From the NCBI RefSeq assembly GCF_002250835.2, contig NZ_NOJY02000001.1, forward strand, positions 124,001 through 188,000: a stretch of DNA of 64,000 nt, read 5' to 3'. Origin of the DNA: Romboutsia weinsteinii (GTDB lineage Bacteria; Bacillota; Clostridia; Peptostreptococcales; Peptostreptococcaceae). The notes beneath the pieces are model-generated. The model made no database searches. It was not told where the DNA came from and saw only the letters and a program-made list of their open reading frames with translations. Positions 1-9,506 of this stretch are shown piece after piece; position 1 is the stretch's first letter, and every line of letters begins with the position of its first letter. A program made the translations under genes and the position numbers.

Positions 1-497
1 TAGATGCAAATGGTATAGTTCATGTTACTGCTAAAGATTTAGGAACTGGAAAAGAACAAAAAGTAACTATAACTTCAGGAACAAACCTTTCTGAAGAAGA
101 AATAGAAAAGAAAGTAAAAGAAGCTGAAATGAATGCTGAGGCTGATAAGCAAAAGAAAGACAAAATAGAAGCATTAAACCAAGCTGAATCAACTATATAT
201 CAAACAGAAAAAACTTTAGGAGAAGTTGCTGATAAAATAAGCGCTGATGATAAAGCTAATGTTGAAGCTGCAATAGCTGACTTAAAAGCTGTAAAAGATA
301 AAGAAGAAGCTACTGCTGAAGAAATAAGAAAAGCTATGGATGAAGTAATGAACAGATTCCAAAAAGTGTCTGAGCAAATGTATCAAGCAGCTGCTCAAGA
401 ACAACAAGCTCAAGGTGGAGAACAAACTCAAGAACAAGCTTCTCAAGATGATAATGTAGTTGATGCTGACTTCACAGAGGTTAATGACGAAAAATAG
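1..497 (+). CDS. dnaK: Chaperone DnaK (Hsp70), C-terminal part
   Basis: This is the 3' end of dnaK; the open frame enters from the left edge at base 3, so the start is outside the window. The visible protein begins in the substrate-binding beta domain ([16 protein letters not shown]), continues through the helical lid, and ends in a Gln-rich disordered tail with the typical DnaK ending VVDADFTEV. DnaK is the cytoplasmic ATP-driven chaperone that works with DnaJ and GrpE. dnaJ follows 159 bases downstream on the same strand, the usual order of the Firmicutes hrcA-grpE-dnaK-dnaJ heat-shock operon; hrcA and grpE would lie upstream. Identification is essentially certain. Confidence 0.97.
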   Translation, partial: DANGIVHVTAKDLGTGKEQKVTITSGTNLSEEEIEKKVKEAEMNAEADKQKKDKIEALNQAESTIYQTEKTLGEVADKISADDKANVEAAIADLKAVKDKEEATAEEIRKAMDEVMNRFQKVSEQMYQAAAQEQQAQGGEQTQEQASQDDNVVDADFTEVNDEK

Positions 498-591
498 GTT
501 ACAAAATTAAACACATTGTATATAATTAATATAGAGTAAGAGGAAGATTCATTTTTACAAGTGAAAGTATGCTCTATTGCTTAAATAAATT

Positions 592-630
592 AACAATAGC
601 TTGTAGTTTGATACTCTACAAGCTATTGTT
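592..630 (+). promoter_or_regulatory. Perfect 15-bp hairpin between dnaK and dnaJ
   Basis: AACAATAGCTTGTAG (592-606) pairs without mismatch with 616-630 around a 9-base loop. No T-run follows, so it is not a classical intrinsic terminator. It ends about 10 bases before the dnaJ ribosome binding site. By analogy with other heat-shock operons it may be a processing or mRNA-stabilising hairpin that makes dnaK and dnaJ levels unequal; that role is inferred. Confidence 0.6.
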
Positions 631-656
631 CTGTATAATAAAGGTGGTGACAAAAA

Positions 657-1811
657 TTGAGCGCTAAAAGAGACTATTATGAGGTTTTAGGTGTAGATAA
701 AGGTGCAGATGCACAAAGCTTGAAAAAAGCATATAGAAAGCTAGCTATGAAATACCATCCAGATAGAAATCCTGGAGATAGTGAAGCTGAAGAGAAGTTC
801 AAAGAGATAAACGAAGCATATGAAGTATTATCTGATGATACTAAGAGAGCAAATTATGATCAATTTGGTCATGAAGGTGTAAATGGTCAAGGTGGATTCG
901 GAGGCCAAGGCTTTGGTGGTCAAGGTTTTGGAGGATTTGAAGATATATTTGGAGATATATTCGGTGATATGTTCGGAGGAGGCGGAGGCTTCGGAGGAAG
1001 ACCAAGAAGAAGAGGCCCAGAACGTGGAGCGGATATAAGACAAGATGTAACTATAACTTTCGAAGAAGCATCATTTGGTAAGAAAGCTTCTATAAAATTA
1101 AATAGAAGTGAAGAATGTGATGAATGTCATGGTAGCGGATCAAAGCCAGGAACATCTAAAAAAACTTGTCCAACATGTAATGGTGCAGGAGAAGTTAGAA
1201 CTGTTCAAAGAACTCCGTTTGGTAATATAGCAAGCTCTAGACCTTGTAGTGCATGTAATGGAGAAGGTGAAGTAGTAGAGTCACCTTGTGCAAAATGTCA
1301 CGGAAAAGGAAGTACTAGAAAGGTCAAGACTATAGAAGTGGATATACCAGCAGGTATAGATGATGGTCAAATGATCAAGCTTTCTGGTCAAGGTGAATTA
1401 GGAAGCAAAGGTGGACCAAGAGGAGATCTTTATATAGTAATAAATGTTAAGGCTCATACTTTATTTACTAGAGAAGGAAATGACATACATTTCGAAATGC
1501 CAATAACATTTATTCAAGCAGCCTTAGGAGATGAAATAGAAGTACCTACATTAGATGGAAAAGTTAAATATACAATACCAGAGGGTACTCAAACTGGTAC
1601 AGTATTTAGACTAAGAGAAAAAGGTATACCAAGATTAAGAGGAAACTCTAGAGGAGATCAATATGTAAAAGTTGTAGTTGATGTTCCTAGAAAATTAAAT
1701 GAAAAGCAAAAGGACATCTTAAGAGACTTTGCAAAAGAGTGTGGAGAAGAAGTACACGAAAAAAAGAGGTCGTTTGGAGAAAAAATAGAAAATCTATTTA
1801 AAAAAAAGTAA
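657..1811 (+). CDS. dnaJ: Chaperone protein DnaJ (Hsp40)
   Basis: DnaJ is the co-chaperone that loads unfolded proteins on DnaK and stimulates its ATPase. The 384-residue protein has the full type I layout: J domain at about 5-70 with the HPD triad (YHPDRN), a Gly/Phe-rich linker at about 75-120, and a zinc domain with four CxxCxGxG repeats ([32 protein letters not shown]), then the C-terminal substrate-binding domains. The start is TTG at 657, supported by the AAGGTGGTG ribosome binding site 7-8 bases upstream. It closes the heat-shock operon and is followed directly by an intrinsic terminator. Length and domain order are normal for the family. Confidence 0.98.
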   Translation: MSAKRDYYEVLGVDKGADAQSLKKAYRKLAMKYHPDRNPGDSEAEEKFKEINEAYEVLSDDTKRANYDQFGHEGVNGQGGFGGQGFGGQGFGGFEDIFGDIFGDMFGGGGGFGGRPRRRGPERGADIRQDVTITFEEASFGKKASIKLNRSEECDECHGSGSKPGTSKKTCPTCNGAGEVRTVQRTPFGNIASSRPCSACNGEGEVVESPCAKCHGKGSTRKVKTIEVDIPAGIDDGQMIKLSGQGELGSKGGPRGDLYIVINVKAHTLFTREGNDIHFEMPITFIQAALGDEIEVPTLDGKVKYTIPEGTQTGTVFRLREKGIPRLRGNSRGDQYVKVVVDVPRKLNEKQKDILRDFAKECGEEVHEKKRSFGEKIENLFKKK

Positions 1812-1816
1812 AAAAA

Positions 1817-1847
1817 AGTTCTAGGATATTTTCCTAGGACTTTTTTT
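1817..1847 (+). terminator. Intrinsic terminator after dnaJ
   Basis: A 10-bp stem (AGTTCTAGGA / TCCTAGGACT, one G-T pair) with a short loop is followed by seven T residues. It separates the heat-shock operon from the glycan island. Confidence 0.9.
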
Positions 1848-1878
1848 ATGTTAAGAGATTATATTAAATTTTTATAAA

Positions 1879-2979
1879 TCAATGATCAAAAATAATATTT
1901 TCTTTAACAATAATATTTTCTGATGATGAGTTATCGTTAATTAAATTAAAAACCATTTTTGCTGATTGATATCCAATATCGTATGGATTTTGCTCTATAA
2001 CTATTGGCTTACATGGTAAAAAATCCATATACTGCTCAAATTCATTATCATATAAAATAAGTTCTATATTATTTGGACATGTAAGGTTCATAGAGTATAT
2101 TATTTTTATCAAATTAAGACCAGTAATACCACCTTCACAGATAATAGCAGATATGTCTTTATTTTTGGATAGATAGTTTTTTATAGAGGAGATTCTATCC
2201 TCTAAAGTATGAGGAAGCATTAACTTGTGTTGATCTCTTAAACCAACACTTGAGCTTAAAGCTTTTTCGTATCCTAAGATACGCTCAGATATTGAACTTG
2301 CAACCTTGGGAGGAGGACTTATAAATCCAATATTAGTATGACCTTTATCTATTAAATAATTAGTAGCTTGATAAGCTGAGTTAAAGTGGTCGCTAGCTAC
2401 ATAACTTATATCCAATCCTTCTAACTTCCTATCAACTAAAACTGTAGGAAACTTATTCAAAGAAAGTTTTAAAATCTCGGGGTTATATAATTGATTATCG
2501 CTAGGAAAAATTATTAGCCCCTTACAGCCTAAATCTAGAGATGTCCTTATAAAATCTTTTTCTTTATTTTGATTTGCATCTGTTATCATTAGTACTAGTT
2601 TAAAGTTAGTTGATTCGAGATAAGCTTTTGCTCCATTTATTATATTTATGGCAAACCTACTATCTATTCCTGGTACTAACATGCAAATAATGTCTTTATT
2701 TAATGAAGTCGATTCTTTATCAATCTTATGTTTAGTAAATTGCTTATGAGAGTTTATATTACTGTTAATAAAAGTTCCCTTTCCTTGAAGTCTATATATT
2801 AGATCTTCATCTTGTAATGAATTCAACGCACTCTTTGCAGAAATACGACTTGCATTGAATTTTAATGCTAACTGATTCTCAGAAGGAAGCTTATAGTTTG
2901 GAATATGTTTATTTTCATCTATAAGGTTTAACAAATAGTCTTTAATCTGCTTATAGAGAGGTGTATTTTTATCACTCAT
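1879..2979 (-). CDS. GntR-family regulator with LacI/PBP1-like sugar-sensing domain
   Basis: This is a 366-residue transcriptional regulator of the AraR/GntR-LacI hybrid type. Residues about 5-75 form a GntR winged helix (KLPSENQLALKF, then the wing LQGKGTFI). Residues about 95-366 resemble periplasmic-binding-protein-like sugar-sensing domains (ICMLVPGIDSRF, GCKGLIIFPS, DHFNSAYQATNYLIDKGHTNIGFI). Such proteins usually repress sugar genes until a sugar ligand binds. It is transcribed away from the adjacent MFS transporter gene, which suggests control of that gene and perhaps of the rest of the glycan island. The ATG has an AGGAGAAATT ribosome binding site. The effector is unknown; mannose or an N-glycan fragment is a guess from context. 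Confidence 0.85.
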   Translation of the reverse strand: MSDKNTPLYKQIKDYLLNLIDENKHIPNYKLPSENQLALKFNASRISAKSALNSLQDEDLIYRLQGKGTFINSNINSHKQFTKHKIDKESTSLNKDIICMLVPGIDSRFAINIINGAKAYLESTNFKLVLMITDANQNKEKDFIRTSLDLGCKGLIIFPSDNQLYNPEILKLSLNKFPTVLVDRKLEGLDISYVASDHFNSAYQATNYLIDKGHTNIGFISPPPKVASSISERILGYEKALSSSVGLRDQHKLMLPHTLEDRISSIKNYLSKNKDISAIICEGGITGLNLIKIIYSMNLTCPNNIELILYDNEFEQYMDFLPCKPIVIEQNPYDIGYQSAKMVFNLINDNSSSENIIVKENIIFDH

Positions 2980-3027
2980 ATTAATTTCTCCTTAGATAAC
3001 ATATCAACTATATCAACTTAATATACA

Positions 3028-3134
3028 ACTTGTTTTTATTCTGTTGACTGATAATTACACTGCTGATATAGTTTTATTAAGATAAGTATACAGGAAAAAA
3101 ATGGTATAGTAAATATGTATATAACAAGTATACC
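3028..3134. promoter_or_regulatory. Divergent control region with candidate operator half-sites
   Basis: The intergenic region between the regulator and the MFS gene holds related half-sites: ACTTGT at 3028-3033, ATAAGTATAC at 3082-3091 and ACAAGTATAC at 3124-3133. Their arrangement around the promoter suggests binding sites for the adjacent GntR-LacI protein. The assignment rests on position and similarity only. Confidence 0.4.
3044..3072 (+). promoter_or_regulatory. Sigma-A promoter of the MFS transporter gene
   Basis: TTGACT (3044-3049), a 17-base spacer and TATAGT (3067-3072) make a near-consensus promoter about 90 bases upstream of the transporter start. The candidate half-sites lie on both sides of it. 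Confidence 0.7.
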
Positions 3135-3162
3135 AAGATGACTTTTGAAGGTAGGTGAAAAA

Positions 3163-4362
3163 GTGGAAGTAAAAAAAAGAAACAAAATAAACATCAATAA
3201 GAATTTAATAATTATGATACTTATCATATACTCAACTATGCTTTTATTTGGAATGACTGAAAATATAAAAGGAGTATCATTTCCATTAATAAAAGATGAA
3301 TTTGGGGTAGCTTATACATCGCAAGGGGGGCTAGTTTCATCTTCTTGGTTTGGATATGTAATATTTTGTGTGGTGGCGACTTTATCGCTTGAAAGGTATG
3401 GTTCTAAAAAATCACTAGGATTTGGATATATATTTATATGTCTAGGATGTATATTGGTATCTTTTTCAAATAGTTTTTATAGTGTTAATGCATCACTAAT
3501 GATATTGTGGATGGGATTTGGTTTCTTTGAAGTTGGAAGTAATGCTATGGCAACTACAGTATTTAAATCAAACAGTGCAATATATATGAATCTAATGCAC
3601 TTCTTTTATGGTTTTGGGGCTGTATTAGGTCCGAAACTTGCTGGGTTAGCAGTAGAAAAGTTTGACGCAGGATTTAAAGGAATATATTTAATAACATTAG
3701 TTCCTATGGTGATAGTCTTATCTATGGTTATAATGTCTAAAACTGATGAACAAAATGAGACAGAAAGTTCATCTATGACTATGAAGGAAGCCTTAAGAAA
3801 TAAATATGTATGGATGTTTGCTATATGTTTAGGATTTATGGAAGTTATTGAATTTTCAGCTGCAAACTGGGGATCATTTTACTTAAGAGATGCCTTTGGA
3901 ATAGATCCACTTAAACTAGGGGCCACATTTGTATCAGTATATTATATATTTTTTACAATTTCTAGGCTATGTAGTGGTTTTGCAATTGAGAAAATAGGCT
4001 ATATAAAATCAATAATTATTTCACTTGTATCAATATTTGTATTGTATATAGCAGGATTTTTATTTGGGAGTAAAGGTATATGGATACTAGCATTTACAGG
4101 ATTTTTTAGTGCAATAATGTGGCCAACGCTTATGTGCATAGCTATGAATATTTTTAAGCAAGAGGCAGCTATTGCAACTAGTGTAATTATTGTTATATCA
4201 GGTAGCATTAATGGTGTTATGCAATTAGTAACCGGTATAATTAACGAATATATAGGGAATCTGTGGGGGTATAGACTTAGTGCTTTATATGTACTTATAC
4301 CGATATACTTTATAATATTAATAGCAAAGAAAAGTAAAAAGAATACTCATATCAATGCTTAG
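3163..4362 (+). CDS. MFS sugar transporter
   Basis: This is a major facilitator superfamily permease of about 399 residues with roughly twelve hydrophobic segments in two halves, separated by a hydrophilic central loop near residues 190-215. Cytoplasmic-loop basic motifs such as ERYGSKKS after the second helix fit the family. The closest general resemblance is to FucP/GlcP-like sugar porters, but the substrate cannot be read from the sequence. I place the start at GTG 3163 because AAGGTAGGTG lies 6 bases upstream; the open frame extends to TTG 3145. It is divergent from the GntR-LacI regulator and likely controlled by it. Being next to an N-glycan locus, it may import a released monosaccharide or disaccharide. 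Confidence 0.8.
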   Translation: MEVKKRNKININKNLIIMILIIYSTMLLFGMTENIKGVSFPLIKDEFGVAYTSQGGLVSSSWFGYVIFCVVATLSLERYGSKKSLGFGYIFICLGCILVSFSNSFYSVNASLMILWMGFGFFEVGSNAMATTVFKSNSAIYMNLMHFFYGFGAVLGPKLAGLAVEKFDAGFKGIYLITLVPMVIVLSMVIMSKTDEQNETESSSMTMKEALRNKYVWMFAICLGFMEVIEFSAANWGSFYLRDAFGIDPLKLGATFVSVYYIFFTISRLCSGFAIEKIGYIKSIIISLVSIFVLYIAGFLFGSKGIWILAFTGFFSAIMWPTLMCIAMNIFKQEAAIATSVIIVISGSINGVMQLVTGIINEYIGNLWGYRLSALYVLIPIYFIILIAKKSKKNTHINA

Positions 4363-4425
4363 CAACGAATAGAGTATTCTTTAGAAATAATATTTATGTA
4401 GTTAAATATTAAAGTATGTACTTAA

Positions 4426-4968
4426 TTACATAGATATTATAGATAATGTTTGTATTTGGCTAAGTATACCTTGTGATAGATTGTGGATATTATCTTGTTC
4501 CATATCCATATCCTTTAAGGCTAAAAATATCATGAAAGCATTAATTACTATTTTTTCGTAAATATAGAAGTATGTATTTTTATTTTTTAGATAATCCTTA
4601 TTTCTTATAGAGTCATTTACAAGAATTAATTCATCGATAGTTGGTTGTACCATTAAATTTATTGCAATAGAATTTATATTACTTTCTTTAAGTGCGTTGT
4701 ACTTATGATGAGCAAAATTATTTAGATCTATAGAAGCTTTATATATATCTTTAGAATTTGAGTTTTTTAACTCATCTCTTGTTTGTCTAGAAATAAAATT
4801 GGCTCTAGATTTTAGTTCATCTATTTTAGATTTATAAAATTGAATTAACGATTGAAGTTTTAGATTAACTTCAAGTTCAGACTCATTATTTTCAAGCTCT
4901 AGGTGCTTATATTTTTCTGAAACTAGTTGTATATCTTGAAATAATTTTATAGATTCAAGTTTATTCAT
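4426..4968 (-). CDS. Hypothetical helical protein
   Basis: This 180-residue protein is not recognised. It is soluble, charged and predicted mostly helical, with heptad-like stretches in the first 60 residues (LESIKLFQDIQLVSEKYKHL). It has no signal peptide or membrane segment. The start is set at ATG 4966-4968 (complement), which has GGGGAGG about 9 bases upstream; a longer frame of six more residues overlaps that site. It sits alone between the MFS gene and the first ROK gene, on the opposite strand to both, so its position gives no hint of function. It may be unrelated to glycan use. Confidence 0.65.
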   Translation of the reverse strand: MNKLESIKLFQDIQLVSEKYKHLELENNESELEVNLKLQSLIQFYKSKIDELKSRANFISRQTRDELKNSNSKDIYKASIDLNNFAHHKYNALKESNINSIAINLMVQPTIDELILVNDSIRNKDYLKNKNTYFYIYEKIVINAFMIFLALKDMDMEQDNIHNLSQGILSQIQTLSIISM

Positions 4969-5275
4969 GATAAAAATCCTCCCCAAGGTTGTTTAATGTA
5001 TATATATTATATAATAACAACAGTATAAAGCATAAAAATAAGATAATAAAGAAAATGTTTTCCGAAATTGGATGGATTTTAATGATACATAAGATATTTG
5101 TAGATAAACTTAAATATTTGAACTTTTATAAATAAAATGCATCATATAATATATAAATTGAAAGATATAAAATTAATGAGTAATGATAGCTTGAAGTTTT
5201 TAATACGTAATATTAGAAAAAGAATGAATATAACTTTATAAATTTAAAGAGCCAGATAGTTTAAGGAGGATAACT
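4969..5275. other. AT-rich intergenic stretch
   Basis: This 307-base stretch separates the minus-strand hypothetical gene from the ROK gene and must carry both promoters. I see no convincing -35/-10 pair, structured RNA or repeat. A weak CcpA-like sequence, GAAAATGTTTTCC at 5051-5063, departs from consensus at several key positions. Confidence 0.5.
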
Positions 5276-6214
5276 ATGTATTTTGTTGGAGTAGACATTG
5301 GAGGAACAGGTGTACAAGCTGGTATTGTAGATGAAAATGGGAAAATACTTTTCAGAAAAGAATGCAAAACTGACGTAGTTGGTGGATTTGAAAAGATAAT
5401 GGATGATATAAATATTCTTGTGAGAGAATTACTAGAAGAAAATAATATAGATATAAAAGAAATCAACTCTATAGGATTTGGTGTTCCAAGTTTTATAAAT
5501 AAAGATGGATTAGTAACTTGCGTAAACTTAGGTTGGTCAGAAGTTCAGTTTATGGGAGCATTAAAGAAGAGATTTGAAGAAGTTAAAATATATGCTGAAA
5601 ATGATGCTACAGTTGCAGCTCTTGGTGAAGCAAAGTTTGGTAGTATGAAAGACTCTAATATTTCAGTTATGTATACCCTAGGCACTGGAGTAGGCGGTGG
5701 AATAATAATCAATGGAAAAGCATTTACCGGAGCTCATGGTATGGGATCAGAAATAGGGCATGCAATAATAGGTGAAAATTATTTTGACTGCAACTGTGGA
5801 AACAATGGTTGTTTAGAAACTTTCTGCTCAGCAACATCAATTATAAAATATGCACAAAAGTTAATTTCAGAAGGCGTGGAAAGTTCTATATTGGAAAAAG
5901 CAGAAAACAATATAGAGGACATAAATGCAAAAATGGTATTTGACTCATATAGAGAAAATGACCAAGTTGCTGTAGAAACTATAACTAGATTTAAATCATA
6001 CTTAGCAAAGGCTATGGGGAGCATGATAAATACACTAGATCCAGAGGTAATATCTATAGGTGGAGGAGTATCTAGAGCTAGCGATATAATTCTTGATAAT
6101 ATAGAAGAGCTTATTAGAGAGCATATATTATATAAAAAAGAAGACTTTGCGAAGATAGTATGTGCTACTTTAGGTGCAGATGCAGGTATAATAGGTGCAG
6201 CATTCTTAAATTAA
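5276..6214 (+). CDS. ROK-family sugar kinase with zinc motif
   Basis: ROK kinases phosphorylate hexoses such as glucose, mannose, GlcNAc or ManNAc with ATP in the cytoplasm. This 312-residue protein has the phosphate-binding motif DIGGTG at residues 7-12, the second ATP motif TLGTGVGGG, the ExGH sequence SEIGHA before the zinc site, and the ROK signature CNCGNNGCLE at residues 172-181 that binds zinc. There is no N-terminal DNA-binding domain, so it is a kinase and not a NagC/XylR-type repressor. The ribosome binding site AAGGAGGAT precedes ATG 5276. It stands directly before the alpha-mannosidase genes, so mannose or GlcNAc are the likely substrates; the exact sugar is inferred from context. 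Confidence 0.88.
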   Translation: MYFVGVDIGGTGVQAGIVDENGKILFRKECKTDVVGGFEKIMDDINILVRELLEENNIDIKEINSIGFGVPSFINKDGLVTCVNLGWSEVQFMGALKKRFEEVKIYAENDATVAALGEAKFGSMKDSNISVMYTLGTGVGGGIIINGKAFTGAHGMGSEIGHAIIGENYFDCNCGNNGCLETFCSATSIIKYAQKLISEGVESSILEKAENNIEDINAKMVFDSYRENDQVAVETITRFKSYLAKAMGSMINTLDPEVISIGGGVSRASDIILDNIEELIREHILYKKEDFAKIVCATLGADAGIIGAAFLN

Positions 6215-6278
6215 TTATAAAATAAGCTACACTTTTATTATAAAAACTATACAGAGTATAGATGAAATTTGTAGGAAA

Positions 6279-6307
6279 TTGACATTGAAAACGTTTTTAA
6301 ATATAAT
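6279..6307 (+). promoter_or_regulatory. Perfect consensus promoter of the GH38 operon
   Basis: TTGACA at 6279-6284 and TATAAT at 6302-6307 are separated by exactly 17 bases, matching the sigma-A consensus at all twelve positions. It lies about 30 bases upstream of the first alpha-mannosidase gene, and its spacer holds a CcpA-type site. Confidence 0.85.
6286..6299. promoter_or_regulatory. cre site (CcpA operator) inside the promoter spacer
   Basis: TGAAAACGTTTTTA matches the catabolite-response element TGWAANCGNTNWCA at all but one defined position and keeps the central CG. Lying between -35 and -10, it would let CcpA block polymerase when a preferred sugar is present. Confidence 0.65.
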
Positions 6308-6339
6308 CAATTTATAATAAAAATAGGGGGAGAAAAAAC

Positions 6340-9300
6340 ATGAAAGATATGTTTTATACAATAGATAAATTAAGAAATAGAATACATGAATTAGAAAACT
6401 TTAGATATAGAGAAACAATAGAGTTAGAATACTTTAATACAAAATTAAATGGAGATATAGATATAGCTCCACAGCTACCAACAGAGTTTGATGGGGTAAT
6501 AAGAACTGGTGAGACTTGGAAAGGTAGAGACTTATACCTTTGGATGAATAAAATTGTAGAAGTACCATCAGCATGGTCAGGAAAAACTGTAGTAGGTATA
6601 TTTGATTTTGGGGAAACTGGAGCAGGAAATAACTCTGGATTTGAATCATTATTCTACCTAAATGATAAGCCATACCAAGGTGTAGATAGTAACCATAAGG
6701 AAGTATTTTTCCCAGAGAATACAGCAGGAACTAACTTGGAATTAATGTTTAGACTATGGACTGGACTTGAAGGTGGAGGAGTACCAAGAGAACAAGAACA
6801 CCGTATAAATAGAGCACAACTTGCTTGGTTAGATGAAAAAATGGATGATCTTTACTACAATGCAATGGTAGTTTTAGAAACTATTATAGAATTAGATCAA
6901 TATTCTCCAGATAAAGTTCACTTAACAAAAATATTAAATGATGCTTTAAAATTAATAGATTGGGCTTATCCAGGAAGTGAAGAGTTCTATGCATCAGCTC
7001 ATAAAGCATCAGATTACTTAAATGAAGAAATAGATAAGATAGATAAAAACTCAGTAATAAATGTAACTTGTATAGGACATACACATATAGACGTTGCATG
7101 GTTATGGAGACTAAAGCATACAAGAGAAAAGTGCGCTAGATCATTCTCTACAGTACTTAGACTTATGGAAAGATACCCAGAGTATATATTCCTACAAACT
7201 CAACCTCAATTATATGAGTATGTAAAAAATGATTATCCAGAGTTATATGCAGCAATAAAGCAAAAAGTAGCAGATGGAAACTGGGAAGTTGATGGAGGAA
7301 TGTGGTTAGAAGCTGACTGTAATATACCATCAGGAGAATCTTTAGTTAGACAAATACTAGTTGGATCAAGATTTATAAAAGAAGAATTTAACAGAGATGT
7401 AGAATACTTATGGTTACCAGACGTATTTGGTTATTCTTGGGCTTTACCTCAAATATTAAAGAAATCTGGTATAGATACATTTATGACTACAAAAATAAGC
7501 TGGAACCAATACAACAGAATGCCTCATGATACTTTCAACTGGAAAGGTATTGATGGTACTGAAATATTAACTCACTTTATAACTACTCCAGAACCATGGA
7601 GTCAGCCAGGTTCTTGGTTCTATACTTACAATGGAAGACTTACTCCAAAGAGTGTAAAAGGTGTATGGGATGCATATACAGATAAGAACTTAACTAACGA
7701 TCTTATAGTATCTTATGGATTTGGAGATGGCGGCGGTGGTGTTAACCGTGAAATGTTAGAGTACAGAAGAAGATTAGATAAGATGCCAGGTTTACCAAAT
7801 GTTAAGACAGGTAAAGCAGGAGAATACTTCAAGTGCTTAAGAGAAAAAGTAGAAAATACTGATGAATATGTTCACACATGGGATGGAGAATTATATCTTG
7901 AGTACCACAGAGGAACATATACAAGTCAAGCTTACACTAAGATGATGAACAGAAAATTAGAACTTTTATATAGAGAAACAGAATGGCTAGGATCAGTAAA
8001 CTCATTAACTACTTCAGACTGGGCACAATATCCAAATGCTGAATTAACTAAGGGATGGAAAACAATACTTAGAAATCAATTCCACGATATAATACCAGGT
8101 TCTTCAATAACAGAAGTATATGAAGATGCTAAGATTGAATACAAAGAAGCAGAAGATATTGCACTGAAGGCTCAAGATGACTTCAATACTAACTTATTAA
8201 ATGAAGATGAGAACACTTGGACAGTTATAAATAATGCTAACTGGAATAGATGTGAAGTTGTAGAAATAGAAACTGGCATAGTTGGGAACTTCTACGATGA
8301 AGATAATAATAAACTAGAAGCTCAAAGAGAAGAAGGTAAATATATAGTTGAAGTTAAAGCTGTTCCAGCAACAGGATGGAAGAGAATAACATTAAAAGAA
8401 GAGGCTATAGAAGAAGTATCATCTACTTTTGAATATACTGATAGAGGAATAGATACTCCTAACTATGAAATAAAATGGAATGAAGTTGGTCAATTAACTT
8501 CTATACTTGATAAAGCTAACAAGAGACAAGTATTAGCTAAAGGACAAAGAGGAAATGTTCTTCAAATGTTTGAAGATAAGCCAATGGCACATGAAGCTTG
8601 GGATATAGACATATACTACCAAGAAAAAATGAGAGAAGTTACAGATATACAAAATATAGAACTAGTAGAGTGTGGTAATTTAAAAGCTATAATAAGATTT
8701 AGCTACAAGTACATGAACACTACAATAAATCAAGATATGGTAGTTTATGCTGACAATAGAAGAATAGACTTCGTAACTAATGTTGATTGGAGAGAGCAAA
8801 AGCAACTTCTTAAAGTAGCATTCCCAGTTGATGTAAGAAGTACTATGGCAACATATGATGTTCAATTTGGTAATGTTAAGAGACCTACTAACTGGAATAC
8901 TAGTTGGGAAATGGCTAAGTTTGAAACAGTAGCTCAACAATGGGTTGATTTATCACAAAGAGATTATGGAGTGAGTTTATTAAATAACTGTAAGTATGGC
9001 CATGACATAAAAGATAATGTAATAAGATTAACTTTATTAAAATCAGCTACTCATCCTGATCCACACCAAGATCAAGGAGAGCAAAACTTCACTTACTCAT
9101 TACTTCCTCATACAGGAGACTTTGTTGAAGCAAATACTGTAAAGGCTGCATTTGAATTAAACCAACCATTAACTTATGTAAATGGTTCAATGAGAAATGA
9201 CATACCAAGTAAAATGTTCAACTTCAACGATGCTTATATATTAGTTGATGCAATAAAGAAAGCAGAAGATGAAGATATGGTTATAGTTCGTTTCCATGAA

Positions 9301-9471
9301 TATTCAGGCAGTAGACAAGAAGTAAGTATAACAAGTGATTATGAAATAGTTGGATGGATGGAAACTAACTTAATGGAAAAAGCTTGTGAAGAAATGAGAA
9401 ATGAAAAAGAAATAAACTTAACAATAAACCCTTACGAAATAAAAACTGTAATGGTTAAGATGAATAAATAA
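6340..9471 (+). CDS. GH38 alpha-mannosidase (long type)
   Basis: This 1043-residue glycoside hydrolase family 38 enzyme removes alpha-mannose residues from glycans. The first 240 residues form the N-terminal beta domain of the long class. The catalytic domain opens with the zinc-binding HTHID motif (H247, H249, D251) and contains LPDVFGYSWALPQ, where D361 is the expected nucleophile and also a zinc ligand. Conserved sequence continues through FHDIIPGSS, supplying a further zinc-ligand region. The C-terminal half is beta-rich, as in other GH38 proteins. It has no signal peptide, so it acts in the cytoplasm on imported oligosaccharide. AGGGGGAG precedes ATG 6340. A second GH38 gene of different class follows, suggesting different linkage preferences. 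Confidence 0.92.
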   Translation: MKDMFYTIDKLRNRIHELENFRYRETIELEYFNTKLNGDIDIAPQLPTEFDGVIRTGETWKGRDLYLWMNKIVEVPSAWSGKTVVGIFDFGETGAGNNSGFESLFYLNDKPYQGVDSNHKEVFFPENTAGTNLELMFRLWTGLEGGGVPREQEHRINRAQLAWLDEKMDDLYYNAMVVLETIIELDQYSPDKVHLTKILNDALKLIDWAYPGSEEFYASAHKASDYLNEEIDKIDKNSVINVTCIGHTHIDVAWLWRLKHTREKCARSFSTVLRLMERYPEYIFLQTQPQLYEYVKNDYPELYAAIKQKVADGNWEVDGGMWLEADCNIPSGESLVRQILVGSRFIKEEFNRDVEYLWLPDVFGYSWALPQILKKSGIDTFMTTKISWNQYNRMPHDTFNWKGIDGTEILTHFITTPEPWSQPGSWFYTYNGRLTPKSVKGVWDAYTDKNLTNDLIVSYGFGDGGGGVNREMLEYRRRLDKMPGLPNVKTGKAGEYFKCLREKVENTDEYVHTWDGELYLEYHRGTYTSQAYTKMMNRKLELLYRETEWLGSVNSLTTSDWAQYPNAELTKGWKTILRNQFHDIIPGSSITEVYEDAKIEYKEAEDIALKAQDDFNTNLLNEDENTWTVINNANWNRCEVVEIETGIVGNFYDEDNNKLEAQREEGKYIVEVKAVPATGWKRITLKEEAIEEVSSTFEYTDRGIDTPNYEIKWNEVGQLTSILDKANKRQVLAKGQRGNVLQMFEDKPMAHEAWDIDIYYQEKMREVTDIQNIELVECGNLKAIIRFSYKYMNTTINQDMVVYADNRRIDFVTNVDWREQKQLLKVAFPVDVRSTMATYDVQFGNVKRPTNWNTSWEMAKFETVAQQWVDLSQRDYGVSLLNNCKYGHDIKDNVIRLTLLKSATHPDPHQDQGEQNFTYSLLPHTGDFVEANTVKAAFELNQPLTYVNGSMRNDIPSKMFNFNDAYILVDAIKKAEDEDMVIVRFHEYSGSRQEVSITSDYEIVGWMETNLMEKACEEMRNEKEINLTINPYEIKTVMVKMNK

Positions 9472-9506
9472 GCTAACTATTTTAAAATTTTAATATATAC
9501 TCCAAA

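Noticed and set aside
5051-5063. GAAAATGTTTTCC as a cre site upstream of the first ROK gene
   Set aside because: It lacks the central CG and departs from consensus at other conserved positions.
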